Part shown: positions 26,780-38,124 of the stretch, piece after piece | How positions within the stretch are numbered: the first letter of the stretch is position 1 | How the letters are laid out: each line of letters starts with the position of its first letter | Source: Thalassotalea sp. G2M2-11 | GTDB taxonomy: Bacteria > Pseudomonadota > Gammaproteobacteria > Enterobacterales > Alteromonadaceae | Direction of reading: 5' to 3' | Assembly (NCBI RefSeq): GCF_017168195.1 | Contig: NZ_JADNYL010000002.1 | Span: 1,054,001 to 1,118,000 of the forward strand | Length of the DNA stretch: 64,000 nucleotides | Position numbers and translations under genes: made by a program | Notes under the pieces: model-generated | What the model saw: only the letters and a program-made list of their open reading frames with translations | Database searches by the model: none | Told to the model about the DNA's origin: nothing

Positions 26780-27706
26780 ATGTCTACAATAATGCCTGAT
26801 ATAGCCAATCACACTACAGCCCAAACTGAAGGGACGTTAGATTGGGTTGGGATGAGCAACATAGAAATGCCTATTATGCTTACCGCAAAAGGCGAGTCAC
26901 CTCGCATGGTTTCAGCGTTCGTTGATGCCCTAGTAAACCTTAAAGATCCGCAAGCTAAAGGCATACATATGTCGCGCTTGTATCTACTACTTGATCAATT
27001 ATCAACAGACAATGAATTGAATTATCAAAGCTTAGTTAGTCTATTAGATGGTTTTATTTCCAGTCACCAAGAGCTAAGCGATAATGCAAAAGTTGTGTTT
27101 CACTTTGACTATCACTTACGTCGCAAGTCATTAATCAGTGGTAAACAAGGGTGGAAAGCATACCCGATCACGATAACGGGGCGTTTAGATAAAGGACAGC
27201 TTGCCATTGAACTTGCCATTGATGTGCGCTATTCATCCACTTGTCCTTGTTCAGCAGCCTTGGCGCGCCAATTGATTCAAAAAGCATTTAAAGAGTCGTT
27301 TAATGACAGCAATAATGTTGACTTAGATAGCATTCATGAATGGTTAGGGACCACTGATGGCATAGTTGCCACCCCCCATAGCCAACGCTCCGTTGCTGAA
27401 ATTAAGGTAAAGCTTAATACCGCCACGACAGAGTTTCCTATTACTGATATCGTCAACCTCGTTGAAACCGCTTTGCAAACCCCAGTACAAGCAGCGGTAA
27501 AACGTGAAGACGAACAAGAATTCGCCCGACTCAATGGCCAAAACTTAATGTTTTGTGAAGACGCCGCACGCCGTTTACAGCATGCAATGAACCTGACCTC
27601 CGAGTTTGATGACTTTTGGTTAAAAATAAATCACCTAGAATCCCTTCATGCTCATGACGCAGTAAGTATCACAACAAAAGGCATTCCGGGAGGGTACCTC
27701 CCCTAG
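26780..27706 (+). CDS. folE2: FolE2, GTP cyclohydrolase IB
   Basis: A 308-residue GCYH-IB, making dihydroneopterin triphosphate from GTP for folate and queuosine. The T-fold tandem is recognisable and the metal-ligand cysteine lies in [13 protein letters not shown] (Cys155/Cys157); VATPHSQRS and [13 protein letters not shown] follow. FolE2 is a metal-flexible replacement for zinc-dependent FolE and is often under Zur control; the 212 bp upstream show no clear Zur box. Starts after GGAGAAACC. Confidence 0.95.
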   Translation: MSTIMPDIANHTTAQTEGTLDWVGMSNIEMPIMLTAKGESPRMVSAFVDALVNLKDPQAKGIHMSRLYLLLDQLSTDNELNYQSLVSLLDGFISSHQELSDNAKVVFHFDYHLRRKSLISGKQGWKAYPITITGRLDKGQLAIELAIDVRYSSTCPCSAALARQLIQKAFKESFNDSNNVDLDSIHEWLGTTDGIVATPHSQRSVAEIKVKLNTATTEFPITDIVNLVETALQTPVQAAVKREDEQEFARLNGQNLMFCEDAARRLQHAMNLTSEFDDFWLKINHLESLHAHDAVSITTKGIPGGYLP

Positions 27707-27730
27707 GATAGCAATAGTTCATTATCACTA

Positions 27731-27757
27731 AGCCAGCATCATTGCTGGCTTTTTTAT
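27731..27757 (+). terminator. Terminator of folE2
   Basis: GCCAGCA (27732-27738), loop TCAT, TGCTGGC (27743-27749) followed by a T-run: a standard rho-independent terminator 25 bp after the folE2 stop. Confidence 0.92.
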
Positions 27758-27872
27758 TTGTTACCTTTGTTTATACCATAGTAAAAAATAATATTTACTC
27801 GCTAAACCTGTATAGACAACATGACTATTTCTTGAATAAATAATCAATATTTTTACAATTTATCAAGCACCT

Positions 27873-27899
27873 ATAAAATGTAATAAAACTACATTTTAT
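27873..27899. repeat. Inverted repeat in the gltB upstream region
   Basis: A perfect 10-bp inverted repeat, ATAAAATGTA (27873-27882) and TACATTTTAT (27890-27899), spaced by 7 bp. It lies within a 418-bp AT-rich gene-free stretch (27758-28175) that otherwise holds only the gltB promoter and leader. Could be an operator. Confidence 0.6.
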
Positions 27900-28042
27900 T
27901 ACCTTTAACAGACAACAACACATCATAACTGATTATTATTCTCATTTTATTTTATCAAAAACCCACAAATAACCACCTAAACCCTTAAAAAACAGCGAGA
28001 TATACAAATGTAAAAAAATTACGAGCAAAAACTCTATTTTTA

Positions 28043-28071
28043 TTGACCTTTGCCAAATAAGTGTTTAATGT
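28043..28071 (+). promoter_or_regulatory. gltB: Probable gltBD promoter
   Basis: TTGACC (28043-28048), 17 bp, TAATGT (28066-28071). The -35 is strong and the -10 moderate. It leaves a leader of about 100 nt that contains a small hairpin ATGCA-N5-TGCAT and ends in TAGGAGAAACAAC before the gltB ATG. Confidence 0.55.
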
Positions 28072-28175
28072 TAGGGGTTCCTCTTAGGTCAAAACAGATT
28101 ATTTATGCATTTTTTGCATGACTTTATCCTTTTTAAAATCTGTAACCAAGTCGGTATTTTTATAGGAGAAACAAC

Positions 28176-31100
28176 ATGCAACTTTATGATCCCAATAGTC
28201 AAAAAGATAACTGCGGATTTGGTCTAATTGCCCATCAGCAGGGTGAAACCAGTCATAAACTTGTAAAAACTGCAATTTCTGCGCTCGATCGCATGCAACA
28301 TCGTGGCGGTATTAACGCAGATGGAAAAACCGGCGATGGTTGTGGTTTATTAATGCAAAAGCCTGATTCTTTTTTTCGAGCAATCGCCGAAGAAAACAAT
28401 TGGAAGCTAGGGCGTAAATATGCCGTAGGTATGATTTTTTTGAATCAAGACCCTGTGATTGCAGCAAAATCAAAGCAAATACTCGAAGAAGAGTTAGACC
28501 GAGAAACCTTAACAATTGTTGGCTGGCGAAAAGTACCAACCGACCCTTCAATTTTAGGTGAAATAGCCGCCAGCAATGTGCCGGCTATTGAGCAAGTATA
28601 TGTTGATGCCCCTCCTGGATGGCGCAATCGAGATCTAGAACGTCGTTTATATATGGCACGTCGCCGTGCTGAAAACCGTATTGATGATGAAAAGTTTTAT
28701 GTTGCCAGTTTGTCATGCTTAGTGACAATCTACAAAGGCTTAGTCATGCCGGTAGATTTGCCTAACTTTTATCTAGACCTTGCTGATATTCGCATGCAAA
28801 CGGCTATCTGTGTTTTCCACCAGCGTTTCTCTACCAATACCTCACCACAATGGCACTTAGCTCAGCCGTTCCGCTATTTAGCCCATAACGGTGAAATCAA
28901 CACTATCAAAGGTAATAGACAGTGGTGTCGAGCACGTACTTATCGTTTCCAATCACCTTTATTGCCAGATTTACGTGATGCCGCGCCATTTGTGAATGAA
29001 ACAGATTCTGACTCTTCATCACTCGATAATATGTTAGAACTGTTTTTAGCCGGTGGTATGGACTTATTCCGAGCCATGCGCTTGCTAATGCCACCAGCTT
29101 GGCAAAATAGTCCATTAATGGATGATGAATTAAAAGCATTCTATGAGTTTAACTCGATGCACATGGAGCCCTGGGATGGTCCAGCTGGGGTAGTAATGAC
29201 CAATGGTCGTCATGTTGCCTGTAACCTTGACCGAAATGGCTTACGTCCTGCCCGCTATGTGATTACCAGAAATGGCTTTATCACGTTAGCCTCTGAAGTC
29301 GGCATTTGGGATTACGGTGAAGATGAAGTGATAGAAAAAGGTCGTGTTGGTCCCGGTGAGATGTTAGCCATAGACACCTATAACGGCAAAGTGTTTCTAT
29401 CGAATGATATCGACAATGAATTAAAAGGTCGTCACCCTTATCGCGAGTGGTTAGATAACAATATCCGTCGCTTAGTACCCTTTAATAAATTAGCTGCAGA
29501 GCAAATCGGTAAACGCGTTTTTGATGATCAACACATTGCTGAATATCACAAACTATTTAACTATAGTTATGAAGAAATTCAGCAAGTGATTAAAACACTC
29601 GCTGAAAATGGCCAAGAAGCAACAGGATCTATGGGTGATGACACGCCGATGGCTGTATTATCTAGCCAGCCTCGTACCCTTTATGATTACTTCCGCCAGC
29701 AATTCGCCCAAGTGACTAATCCACCAATAGACCCATTGCGTGAACGCTATGTAATGTCGCTAGGTACGTGTATTGGCCGTGAGCATAATGTATTTAATGA
29801 AACAACCGGACATGCTAATCGCATCTTGTTTGAAACACCGATCTTGATGTATACCGGTCTAAAACAATTACGCGAACTCGATCCGAAGCATTATCGCTCA
29901 GACACTTTAACGCTAAATTATGATCCTGAAGAAGGCTTAGAAGCTGCTATCAGAAGACTTGCCGACGAGGCAGTTGATCTGGTAAGAAATCAAAATACTG
30001 TTATTTTAGTGCTATCGGATCGCAATATACAAAAAGGCTTATTACCTATTCCGGCGGCAATGGCTGTAGGTGCGGTACAAAAACGTTTAGTTGCTGAACA
30101 ACTACGTTGTGATTCAAACATTATTGTTGAAACTGCGTCAGTACGTGACTCGCACCAGTTTGCGGTACTACTTGGTTTAGGTGCTACCGCTATCTATCCA
30201 TATCTGGCGTTAGAAACCGTCGAACAATTGGTTGATCAAGGACAGATTGAATTATCGGCGCGTGATGCCGTAATTAATTATCGTAATGGTATTAATAAAG
30301 GACTACTAAAAATACTCTCTAAAATGGGTATTTCGACCATAGCAAGTTATCGCTGTGCAGGGTTATTTGAAGTTATTGGCCTTAACCAAAACATTATGCA
30401 ACTGTGTTTTCCTGAGCTGCCAAGCAGGATCGCTGGCGCAGACTTCGCTGATATCGAACAAGATAATATCAACCTCGCTCGTAAGGCATTTCTAGCGCAC
30501 CAAAAAATCAACCATGGTGGCTTATTAAAATATGTGCACGGTGGTGAATACCACGCTTACAATCCTGACGTAGTGAGCTTGTTACAAAAAGCAGTGCGCA
30601 GTGGTGAATACAGTGACTATCAACAATTCGCTCAAGAAGTTAATAATCGCCCTGCCGCCGCATTGCGAGATTTAATTGCTCTAAAAGATGATACGCAAGC
30701 CATTAGTATTGATAAGGTAGAGCCAGAAAGTGAGTTATTTAAACGCTTTGATAGCGCAGCAATGTCAATTGGTGCATTGAGCCCTGAAGCTCACGAAGCA
30801 TTGGCGATTGCCATGAACCGCCTCGGTGGTTTTTCAAACTCTGGTGAGGGTGGTGAAGATGAGCGCCGCTTTGGTACCGTAAAAAATTCACGTATTAAAC
30901 AAATTGCCTCAGGCCGCTTCGGTGTAACACCGCATTACTTAGTGAATGCCGATGTGTTACAAATCAAAGTTGCTCAAGGTGCAAAACCAGGTGAAGGTGG
31001 TCAATTACCTGGAGATAAAGTCACACCATTGATTGCAAAATTACGTTTTTCAGTGCCTGGTGTTACCTTAATTTCGCCACCGCCACATCACGATATTTAT

Positions 31101-32636
31101 TCTATCGAAGATTTAGCACAGCTGATTTTTGACTTAAAACAAGTCAACCCTAAAGCCGTGATTTCCGTTAAGCTCGTTTCTGGCCCAGGTGTAGGTACCA
31201 TAGCTTCAGGCGTTGCCAAAGCCTATGCAGATTTTATCACCATTTCAGGCTATGACGGCGGCACAGGTGCCAGCCCATTAACCTCAGTGAAATATGCGGG
31301 TTGTCCTTGGGAGCTTGGTTTAGCGGAAGCTCATCAGTCATTAGTTGATAATGGCTTACGTCATAAAGTACGTTTACAAGTCGATGGCGGCTTAAAAACT
31401 GGTTTAGATATTGTTAAAGCGGCAATTTTAGGTGCTGAAAGCTTCGGCTTTGGTACGGCTCCTATGGTGACCTTAGGTTGTAAATTCTTGCGTATTTGTC
31501 ATTTAAATAACTGTGCAACAGGTGTTGCCACACAAGATGATGTATTACGAGAGCAGTACTTTAAAGGCTTACCTGATCAAGTGATGAATTACTTTAAATT
31601 TATTGCTCATGACGTCCGTGAGATACTTGCTAAGCTGGGCGTGGAAAGCCTGACAGCCATCATAGGTCGCACCGATTTATTAACACCGCTGGCCGGTATT
31701 AGTGCGAAACAGCAAAAATTGGATTTATCGCCAATTATTGCCCCGGTGGTTGCTGGAGAAAATACCGCATTACACCAAACGGAAGCCAATATCCCATTTG
31801 ATAAAGGTCTGCTTAATCAAAAACTTGTTGACACTTGTCTTGATGCGGTTACCCACAGTAGCGGCGGTGAATTCCGCTTCAGCATTCAAAATACAGATCG
31901 TTCCGTAGGTGCAGCTCTTTCTGGTGAGATCGCACGACATCACGGCGACCAAGGCATGGCATCTACTCCGATAAAAGTACAACTATCGGGCACAGCTGGC
32001 CAAAGTTTTGGTGTCTGGAATGCTGGTGGATTAGAAATGACACTTACCGGTGATGCCAATGACTACGTTGGTAAAGGCATGACAGGTGGTAAATTGACAA
32101 TCAAACCACCTAAAGGGGTTGCTTATCAGAGCCATGAAACCATGATCATGGGTAACACTTGCTTATACGGTGCTACTGGCGGCCATTTATATGCTTGTGG
32201 CCGAGCGGGTGAGCGTTTTGCCGTTCGAAACTCAGGTTGTCATGCAGTAGTCGAAGGCACAGGCGATCACACCTGTGAATATATGACAGGTGGTATTGTC
32301 ACAATTCTTGGTCAAGTTGGCGTTAACTTTGGTGCGGGCATGACAGGTGGCTTTGCTTATGTACTTGATGAAGCGGATGACTTAGCGGTACGCTTAAACA
32401 ATGAATCAATTGAAAGTTTACCAATTGAAGATCTCACCATACATCAAGAGCATTTACGTGGCATCATCAGTCAACACTTTGAAGAAACAGGTAGTCTTCG
32501 GGCACAAGACATTTTAGCCAATTTTGATAAGTTTGCCCCGTTATTTAAATTAGTTAAACCAACAGCTACAGATGTTAAAACCCTACTGGGTCATCGTAGC
32601 CGTTCATCTGCTGAACTTCGCGTTCAAGCGCAGTAA
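28176..32636 (+). CDS. gltB: GltB, glutamate synthase large subunit
   Basis: A 1486-residue NADPH-dependent GOGAT alpha subunit. Class II amidotransferase at the N-terminus with the nucleophile Cys13 in DNCGFGLIAH; central domain; FMN-binding synthase barrel with SGEGGEDERRFGT, GAKPGEGGQLPG.K, SGYDGGTGASPLTS and the 3Fe-4S motif CRICHLNNCATGVATQ; C-terminal beta-helix of glycine repeats (GGKLTIKPP, GATGGHLYACGRAGERFAVRNSG). It makes two glutamates from glutamine and 2-oxoglutarate. Followed by gltD after 30 bp. Confidence 0.98.
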   Translation: MQLYDPNSQKDNCGFGLIAHQQGETSHKLVKTAISALDRMQHRGGINADGKTGDGCGLLMQKPDSFFRAIAEENNWKLGRKYAVGMIFLNQDPVIAAKSKQILEEELDRETLTIVGWRKVPTDPSILGEIAASNVPAIEQVYVDAPPGWRNRDLERRLYMARRRAENRIDDEKFYVASLSCLVTIYKGLVMPVDLPNFYLDLADIRMQTAICVFHQRFSTNTSPQWHLAQPFRYLAHNGEINTIKGNRQWCRARTYRFQSPLLPDLRDAAPFVNETDSDSSSLDNMLELFLAGGMDLFRAMRLLMPPAWQNSPLMDDELKAFYEFNSMHMEPWDGPAGVVMTNGRHVACNLDRNGLRPARYVITRNGFITLASEVGIWDYGEDEVIEKGRVGPGEMLAIDTYNGKVFLSNDIDNELKGRHPYREWLDNNIRRLVPFNKLAAEQIGKRVFDDQHIAEYHKLFNYSYEEIQQVIKTLAENGQEATGSMGDDTPMAVLSSQPRTLYDYFRQQFAQVTNPPIDPLRERYVMSLGTCIGREHNVFNETTGHANRILFETPILMYTGLKQLRELDPKHYRSDTLTLNYDPEEGLEAAIRRLADEAVDLVRNQNTVILVLSDRNIQKGLLPIPAAMAVGAVQKRLVAEQLRCDSNIIVETASVRDSHQFAVLLGLGATAIYPYLALETVEQLVDQGQIELSARDAVINYRNGINKGLLKILSKMGISTIASYRCAGLFEVIGLNQNIMQLCFPELPSRIAGADFADIEQDNINLARKAFLAHQKINHGGLLKYVHGGEYHAYNPDVVSLLQKAVRSGEYSDYQQFAQEVNNRPAAALRDLIALKDDTQAISIDKVEPESELFKRFDSAAMSIGALSPEAHEALAIAMNRLGGFSNSGEGGEDERRFGTVKNSRIKQIASGRFGVTPHYLVNADVLQIKVAQGAKPGEGGQLPGDKVTPLIAKLRFSVPGVTLISPPPHHDIYSIEDLAQLIFDLKQVNPKAVISVKLVSGPGVGTIASGVAKAYADFITISGYDGGTGASPLTSVKYAGCPWELGLAEAHQSLVDNGLRHKVRLQVDGGLKTGLDIVKAAILGAESFGFGTAPMVTLGCKFLRICHLNNCATGVATQDDVLREQYFKGLPDQVMNYFKFIAHDVREILAKLGVESLTAIIGRTDLLTPLAGISAKQQKLDLSPIIAPVVAGENTALHQTEANIPFDKGLLNQKLVDTCLDAVTHSSGGEFRFSIQNTDRSVGAALSGEIARHHGDQGMASTPIKVQLSGTAGQSFGVWNAGGLEMTLTGDANDYVGKGMTGGKLTIKPPKGVAYQSHETMIMGNTCLYGATGGHLYACGRAGERFAVRNSGCHAVVEGTGDHTCEYMTGGIVTILGQVGVNFGAGMTGGFAYVLDEADDLAVRLNNESIESLPIEDLTIHQEHLRGIISQHFEETGSLRAQDILANFDKFAPLFKLVKPTATDVKTLLGHRSRSSAELRVQAQ

Positions 32637-32654
32637 TGATAGAACGCGAATTGA

Positions 32655-34082
<1,428 letters not shown>

Positions 34083-34102
34083 TCTAACCCTCTAACTTTC
34101 CC

Positions 34103-34131
34103 AAAAAAGATAGCTTTGGCTATCTTTTTTT
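34103..34131 (+). terminator. Terminator of gltBD
   Basis: GATAGC (34109-34114), loop TTTG, GCTATC (34119-34124), flanked by an A-run on the left and a seven-T run on the right: a strong rho-independent terminator 21 bp after gltD. Confidence 0.93.
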
Positions 34132-34224
34132 ATTTGAATAAAGTGTCTCTGCAAAGGTGTCATTAAAACAGTACTATGACAATCTGTTATACTAGATATT
34201 GATTGTTCAATTGGGTAGTAGTTG

Positions 34225-34998
34225 ATGTACAAATTAGTGAACTTCTTCAGTTATATCTTGGTATTATTGTCACTATACCCTCTGAATGCTTTTACTGCTG
34301 AAACAACTTATTATCAAATTGATGTCGTCACTGAGTATTTAGCGCCTTATCAAACTCAAAATAGTGACGGCTCGCTCGGCGGCTTTGCCACTGAAGTGAT
34401 ACACGCCTTATTTGAACAAGCCCAAAGCGAAGCTAACATCACTGTAATGCCTTGGGCTCGTGCCTACCAAACCGCGATAACTAATGAAAATATCATGATA
34501 TATTCAATGGCCAAGACAGCAAAACGGACACCTTTATTTCGCTGGGTTGGCAAGTTAACAAAAGAACGGTTATTTTTTTGGGGATTAAAAAACCAATTCT
34601 TTCAGGATGAAATCCCTCTGGCTTTATTAAAAGGTAAGCGAATCGCAGCAACAAAAAATTCAAACATTGAAAAATACTTAACCCGTCATAACTTTTTCAA
34701 CACTCACCTTATTACCAGAGAAACCCAAGCCATACGTATGCTTTATCTCAATCGAGTAGATCTTATCATTGACACAGAAATTAACATGATTGCAAAAACA
34801 CGAAGCCTAGGCTTAGATATTGATATAATAAAAAAGATAGGCGAAGTAATAGAGCTGAACAATGATTTAGCTATCGCCTTTAATCTCAACTCAGATGAAA
34901 AAATGGTAAAACACTTTCAACAAGCTTATGGTGAGATCAGCAAAAACGGGGTACTCAATCAGCTTAAACAAAAATGGCAAATCACAGAAACACAGTAA
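34225..34998 (+). CDS. Periplasmic solute-binding protein, amino-acid type (SBP_bac_3)
   Basis: A 257-residue exported protein with a signal peptide ending near AFTA. The mature part has the family-3 binding-protein pattern: IDVVTEYLAPYQTQNSDGSLGGFATEVIHALF, MPWARAYQTAI, and a second lobe LLKGKRIAATKNSNIEKYL...LYLNRVDLIIDTEINM. No ABC permease or ATPase gene is adjacent. Such orphan proteins are common in Alteromonadales and may have non-transport roles. The ATG at 34225 is used instead of the TTG just before it. Ligand unknown. Confidence 0.87.
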   Translation: MYKLVNFFSYILVLLSLYPLNAFTAETTYYQIDVVTEYLAPYQTQNSDGSLGGFATEVIHALFEQAQSEANITVMPWARAYQTAITNENIMIYSMAKTAKRTPLFRWVGKLTKERLFFWGLKNQFFQDEIPLALLKGKRIAATKNSNIEKYLTRHNFFNTHLITRETQAIRMLYLNRVDLIIDTEINMIAKTRSLGLDIDIIKKIGEVIELNNDLAIAFNLNSDEKMVKHFQQAYGEISKNGVLNQLKQKWQITETQ

Positions 34999-35007
34999 CC
35001 TGATCAA

Positions 35008-35035
35008 AAAAATGCGGACAACTGCCCGCATTTAA
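35008..35035. terminator. Bidirectional terminator between the binding-protein gene and fabY
   Basis: AATGCGG and CCGCATT pair around an 8-nt loop, with an A-run on the left and TTTAATTATT on the right. It lies between two convergent genes. Confidence 0.8.
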
Positions 35036-35060
35036 TTATTAATAATTGTAAAAGTGTAGG

Positions 35061-36962
35061 TTATACCATGTCACTAAAAGGGTTGACGCTTGGCAATTCA
35101 ATGGTATTTTTCATACCAGTCATTGAGATGCTAGCCGCGGTTAATTCCACATCTTGATCCGCTAATACACCATCACCAAACTTATAGATCAAATCAAATT
35201 GTGCATTATCCGCTTGATGACGATACGCTTGCTGAGCATATTCAACGGAAATCAATTTATCACGATAACACTCCATGGCTTTCGCGCCATGACGTTTCTC
35301 CATCATAGATAAGGTCACATTAGGTGAGAAAATAGTCGCGGTTGCATTGTTACCACCAAAGCCTTTTGAATTAATAAATGCAATATCCATATCCTGACAT
35401 TGCCAATGCTCAGTGGCAATATTTAATCGCTCGTCATAGACATCGTCTGCCACTTTATCAATGGTGGTGATACCCGGCATAATATTATATTCAAAAACCC
35501 CTAGCGCCCACGCAACCTGATCACCACTAGCAGGGCCAATAGTATGACCTAAATATGCTTTAGGCGCTGCTACAGGCCAATTTGAGATACCAAAGCTGTC
35601 AGCGATACGGTGATATATTAATGATTCCGTGACACGATTTTGCGGTGTACTAGAGCCATGCGCTAAGATAAAACTACGTTGTTGTACCGCTTCTTCGCCG
35701 AGAATACTTTTTGCTAAAGCGACCGATTTGGCCATAGTAATATAATTACCTGGACCCGGCGCTGTAATCGACTTTTTGATGCCATCTGCATTGGTATACA
35801 CATCCGCGATAGAACCTAACACTTTAGCACCTAGTTCCAAGGCTAAACTATCATCCATAATCACCAAAAACTGAGCCGCTTCACCGATAGTAAAGCCACA
35901 GTTCTCGCCAAACGGTCGGCTAGTTCTTCGATGATCGGCTTCACCTTCGGTGATACCATCAAGTTTCTTCAACCCTTCTTCATTTGCTAAGGCACTCATA
36001 TTACCAAAGCCTTCTATCACCTCTGGTGTGATAGAGCAGTCATTACCACCGACAATAGCAAGTCGAATACGCCCAGCCTTGATATCTTGAACAGCCGCTT
36101 TTAAATTATATAAAAAAGTCGCGCAGGCTCCGGTTGAAGTAAATGTTGTCCCGACACTACCTGTGACATAAGCATTGATAAAGTCAGTTGACATGGTATT
36201 TAAACCAAGCGCTAAGTTTTTCGTTGAAACACGCTCTCCTCGTAAACGATTTTGCATCATACCGCCATGGCCTTCGGCCTGAACTTGGCCAAATACCGAA
36301 GCTGAATAAGTGCCTATCTCATCAGGACTGACATGACTGGCCAGCGTATCCCACGAATAACCAGTGGAATGGATAGCATCTGCCGCGCCAAAAATTGTCG
36401 CTTGTAACCCGCGAGGCTGGTATCGGCTATTGTAAAGCACTGCTGGATCGAACCCAGTAGGAAACTGCCCCGCGGCTTTAATCGGATTGTCTCGTGTTGA
36501 GGCATGCATCACTTCAACTTCGCCGGCAATTTCAACCCGCACACGCTTATCACTAAGCTCTGTGATTTTCCAACTTCTCGGTAACGGTACTGGTAAGTCT
36601 CGAGCACGCGTTTCAAAACAAATACCTGTCTCTGAAGACTGCATGGTTAATTTTTGTTGCCAAGAGGTCGCATCCGGATCAAAATGCTCTGCTTCAATTT
36701 TGCGAATAAGCGTTCCTGCTAAAATTTGTTCACCAAACTTTGCTTCCACTTGATCTGGAGTCACTTCATTACCGTCTTGATCTTGTAACTTACCATCTGT
36801 GTAAGTTAATAAATTCATCAAAGTCGCTAAGCCAACAAAAGTTTCTTGGCGTGCTTCTTCATTTAATTTATCAATCACAATACGACGAAAACCTTGGTGA
36901 AATGAAGTTCGTCCAGCGGCATTGATACCACCCATTCCAACAATTACTGGTAATGCAGTCAT
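35061..36962 (-). CDS. fabY: Long beta-ketoacyl-ACP synthase, FabY-like
   Basis: A 633-residue thiolase-fold synthase, much longer than FabB/FabF (about 410) but the length of Pseudomonas aeruginosa FabY (634), which starts fatty-acid synthesis in place of FabH. Catalytic residues: Cys in TSTGACATFLYNLKAA, His in AHGSSTPQNRVTES, His in KAYLGHTIGPASGDQ; GFGGNNATATIF follows. The first 200 residues include a family-specific insert. ATG at 36962 is chosen with GAGAG upstream. Divergent from a GlxA-type regulator. Priming role is by analogy. Confidence 0.87.
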   Translation of the reverse strand: MTALPVIVGMGGINAAGRTSFHQGFRRIVIDKLNEEARQETFVGLATLMNLLTYTDGKLQDQDGNEVTPDQVEAKFGEQILAGTLIRKIEAEHFDPDATSWQQKLTMQSSETGICFETRARDLPVPLPRSWKITELSDKRVRVEIAGEVEVMHASTRDNPIKAAGQFPTGFDPAVLYNSRYQPRGLQATIFGAADAIHSTGYSWDTLASHVSPDEIGTYSASVFGQVQAEGHGGMMQNRLRGERVSTKNLALGLNTMSTDFINAYVTGSVGTTFTSTGACATFLYNLKAAVQDIKAGRIRLAIVGGNDCSITPEVIEGFGNMSALANEEGLKKLDGITEGEADHRRTSRPFGENCGFTIGEAAQFLVIMDDSLALELGAKVLGSIADVYTNADGIKKSITAPGPGNYITMAKSVALAKSILGEEAVQQRSFILAHGSSTPQNRVTESLIYHRIADSFGISNWPVAAPKAYLGHTIGPASGDQVAWALGVFEYNIMPGITTIDKVADDVYDERLNIATEHWQCQDMDIAFINSKGFGGNNATATIFSPNVTLSMMEKRHGAKAMECYRDKLISVEYAQQAYRHQADNAQFDLIYKFGDGVLADQDVELTAASISMTGMKNTIELPSVNPFSDMV

Positions 36963-36999
36963 TAAATTTTCTCTCAATATAGGGTAACTAAAATACTTA

Positions 37000-37013
37000 T
37001 TACACTAGTGTAA
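37000..37013. promoter_or_regulatory. Palindromic operator candidate upstream of fabY
   Basis: TTACACTAGTGTAA is a perfect 14-bp palindrome 37 bp upstream of the fabY ATG, in the divergent gap to the GlxA-type gene. Size and form suit a TetR-family repressor such as FabR. Binding protein not known. Confidence 0.55.
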
Positions 37014-37031
37014 AAATAAACCTTCATAAAT

Positions 37032-37051
37032 AATGGTTAAATTTAGCCATT
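37032..37051. promoter_or_regulatory. Second palindrome in the fabY/glxA-type divergent gap
   Basis: A 20-bp near-palindrome, AATGGTTAAA (37032-37041) and TTTAGCCATT (37042-37051), 9 of 10 pairs matching. Further TAGCCA copies follow toward 37080. It may bind the adjacent regulator. Confidence 0.45.
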
Positions 37052-37093
37052 TATTATGCCAAAATAGCCAAAAGTAACCAAAACATCATTCAT

Positions 37094-38107
37094 ATGCCGA
37101 GATCACGTAAGTTACGCGACAATAAAATCACTATCGCCCTAGTGTTATATGATCATATGTTGGCGACCAGCGTGAGTTTACCGTTAGAAATGCTACGTGC
37201 TGGTGAAGCAATTGGTATTAGAGAAAACAAGAAAGCACCACGTTTGGCCATTCAAATGGTGGCAGAAACAACCGAAGCGGTAACAACGCGAGCTTTAATC
37301 AAGTTACTGCCCGATACCAGTGTTGCACAGGCCATAACACCTGATTACGCATTTATTCCCAGCTTATGGCGCAATCCACGCCCTGGCATAAAAAAACAAC
37401 CTCAACTCATAAAATGGCTAAACAATATTTGGCATCAAGGCAGTACCTTAGTAGGCGGCGGTACTGGTGTTTGTTTTTTAGCAGAATCCGGTGTGCTAGA
37501 CGGCCACTCGGCAACGACCCATTGGCATTATGTTGAACAATTTAAACGTGATTACCCAAAAGTTGAACTTAAGCCTGATTTTTTTATCACCCAATCAGAA
37601 CGCATTTATTGTGCAGCCAGTTTAAATGCGCTGGCAGACATTGTCGTTCATATTATTGAACAAATTTATGGCAAAAGTGCAGCACAGCATGTTGAACGTA
37701 ACTTCTCCCATGAAATTCGTAAACCATATGAAGAACAACGCTATTTAGAAGGTGCCGTCAACAGGCATTCCGATGAGTTGATCACCCAAATTCAATTCTG
37801 GATGAAAACCAACTTAAGTGCAGATCTGTCATTACGCGAATTAGCCGAACAGTTTGGCATCAGTCAACGCTCGTTTACCCGACGTTTTAAAGCCGCAAAC
37901 GGGGTAAACGCCATGAGCTATTGGCGGCAATTAAAACTTGAATTAGCCAAGGATTTACTGACATCAAGTAATTTGTCGATACAGGAAATTGCGTTTCAAG
38001 TGGGTTACCAAGATCAGGGACAGCTGACAAAACTATTTAAACGTGATCTTAACACCACTCCCAGTCAGTACCGTAAGATGGTAAAACGAAAACTATTTAG
38101 TCAGTAA
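37094..38107 (+). CDS. GlxA-family transcriptional regulator (DJ-1/PfpI plus AraC HTH)
   Basis: A 337-residue regulator. The N-terminal domain (about 10-190) is a DJ-1/PfpI-like amidotransferase fold (ALVLYDHMLATSVSLPLEML, GGGTGVCFLAESGVLDGHSATTHW); the C-terminal domain (about 235-330) is an AraC double HTH: DLSLRELAEQFGISQRSFTRRFKAANG and LSIQEIAFQVGYQDQGQLTKLFKRDLNTTPSQYR. It is divergent from fabY, so control of fabY or fatty-acid supply is an inference. Effector unknown. Confidence 0.92.
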   Translation: MPRSRKLRDNKITIALVLYDHMLATSVSLPLEMLRAGEAIGIRENKKAPRLAIQMVAETTEAVTTRALIKLLPDTSVAQAITPDYAFIPSLWRNPRPGIKKQPQLIKWLNNIWHQGSTLVGGGTGVCFLAESGVLDGHSATTHWHYVEQFKRDYPKVELKPDFFITQSERIYCAASLNALADIVVHIIEQIYGKSAAQHVERNFSHEIRKPYEEQRYLEGAVNRHSDELITQIQFWMKTNLSADLSLRELAEQFGISQRSFTRRFKAANGVNAMSYWRQLKLELAKDLLTSSNLSIQEIAFQVGYQDQGQLTKLFKRDLNTTPSQYRKMVKRKLFSQ

Positions 38108-38124
38108 TTGAGCGACAACGTTTT

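Noticed and set aside
28312-28627. Antisense reading frames inside gltB and other conserved genes
   Set aside because: They are opposite to strongly conserved coding sequence, lack Shine-Dalgarno sites and have unnatural compositions.
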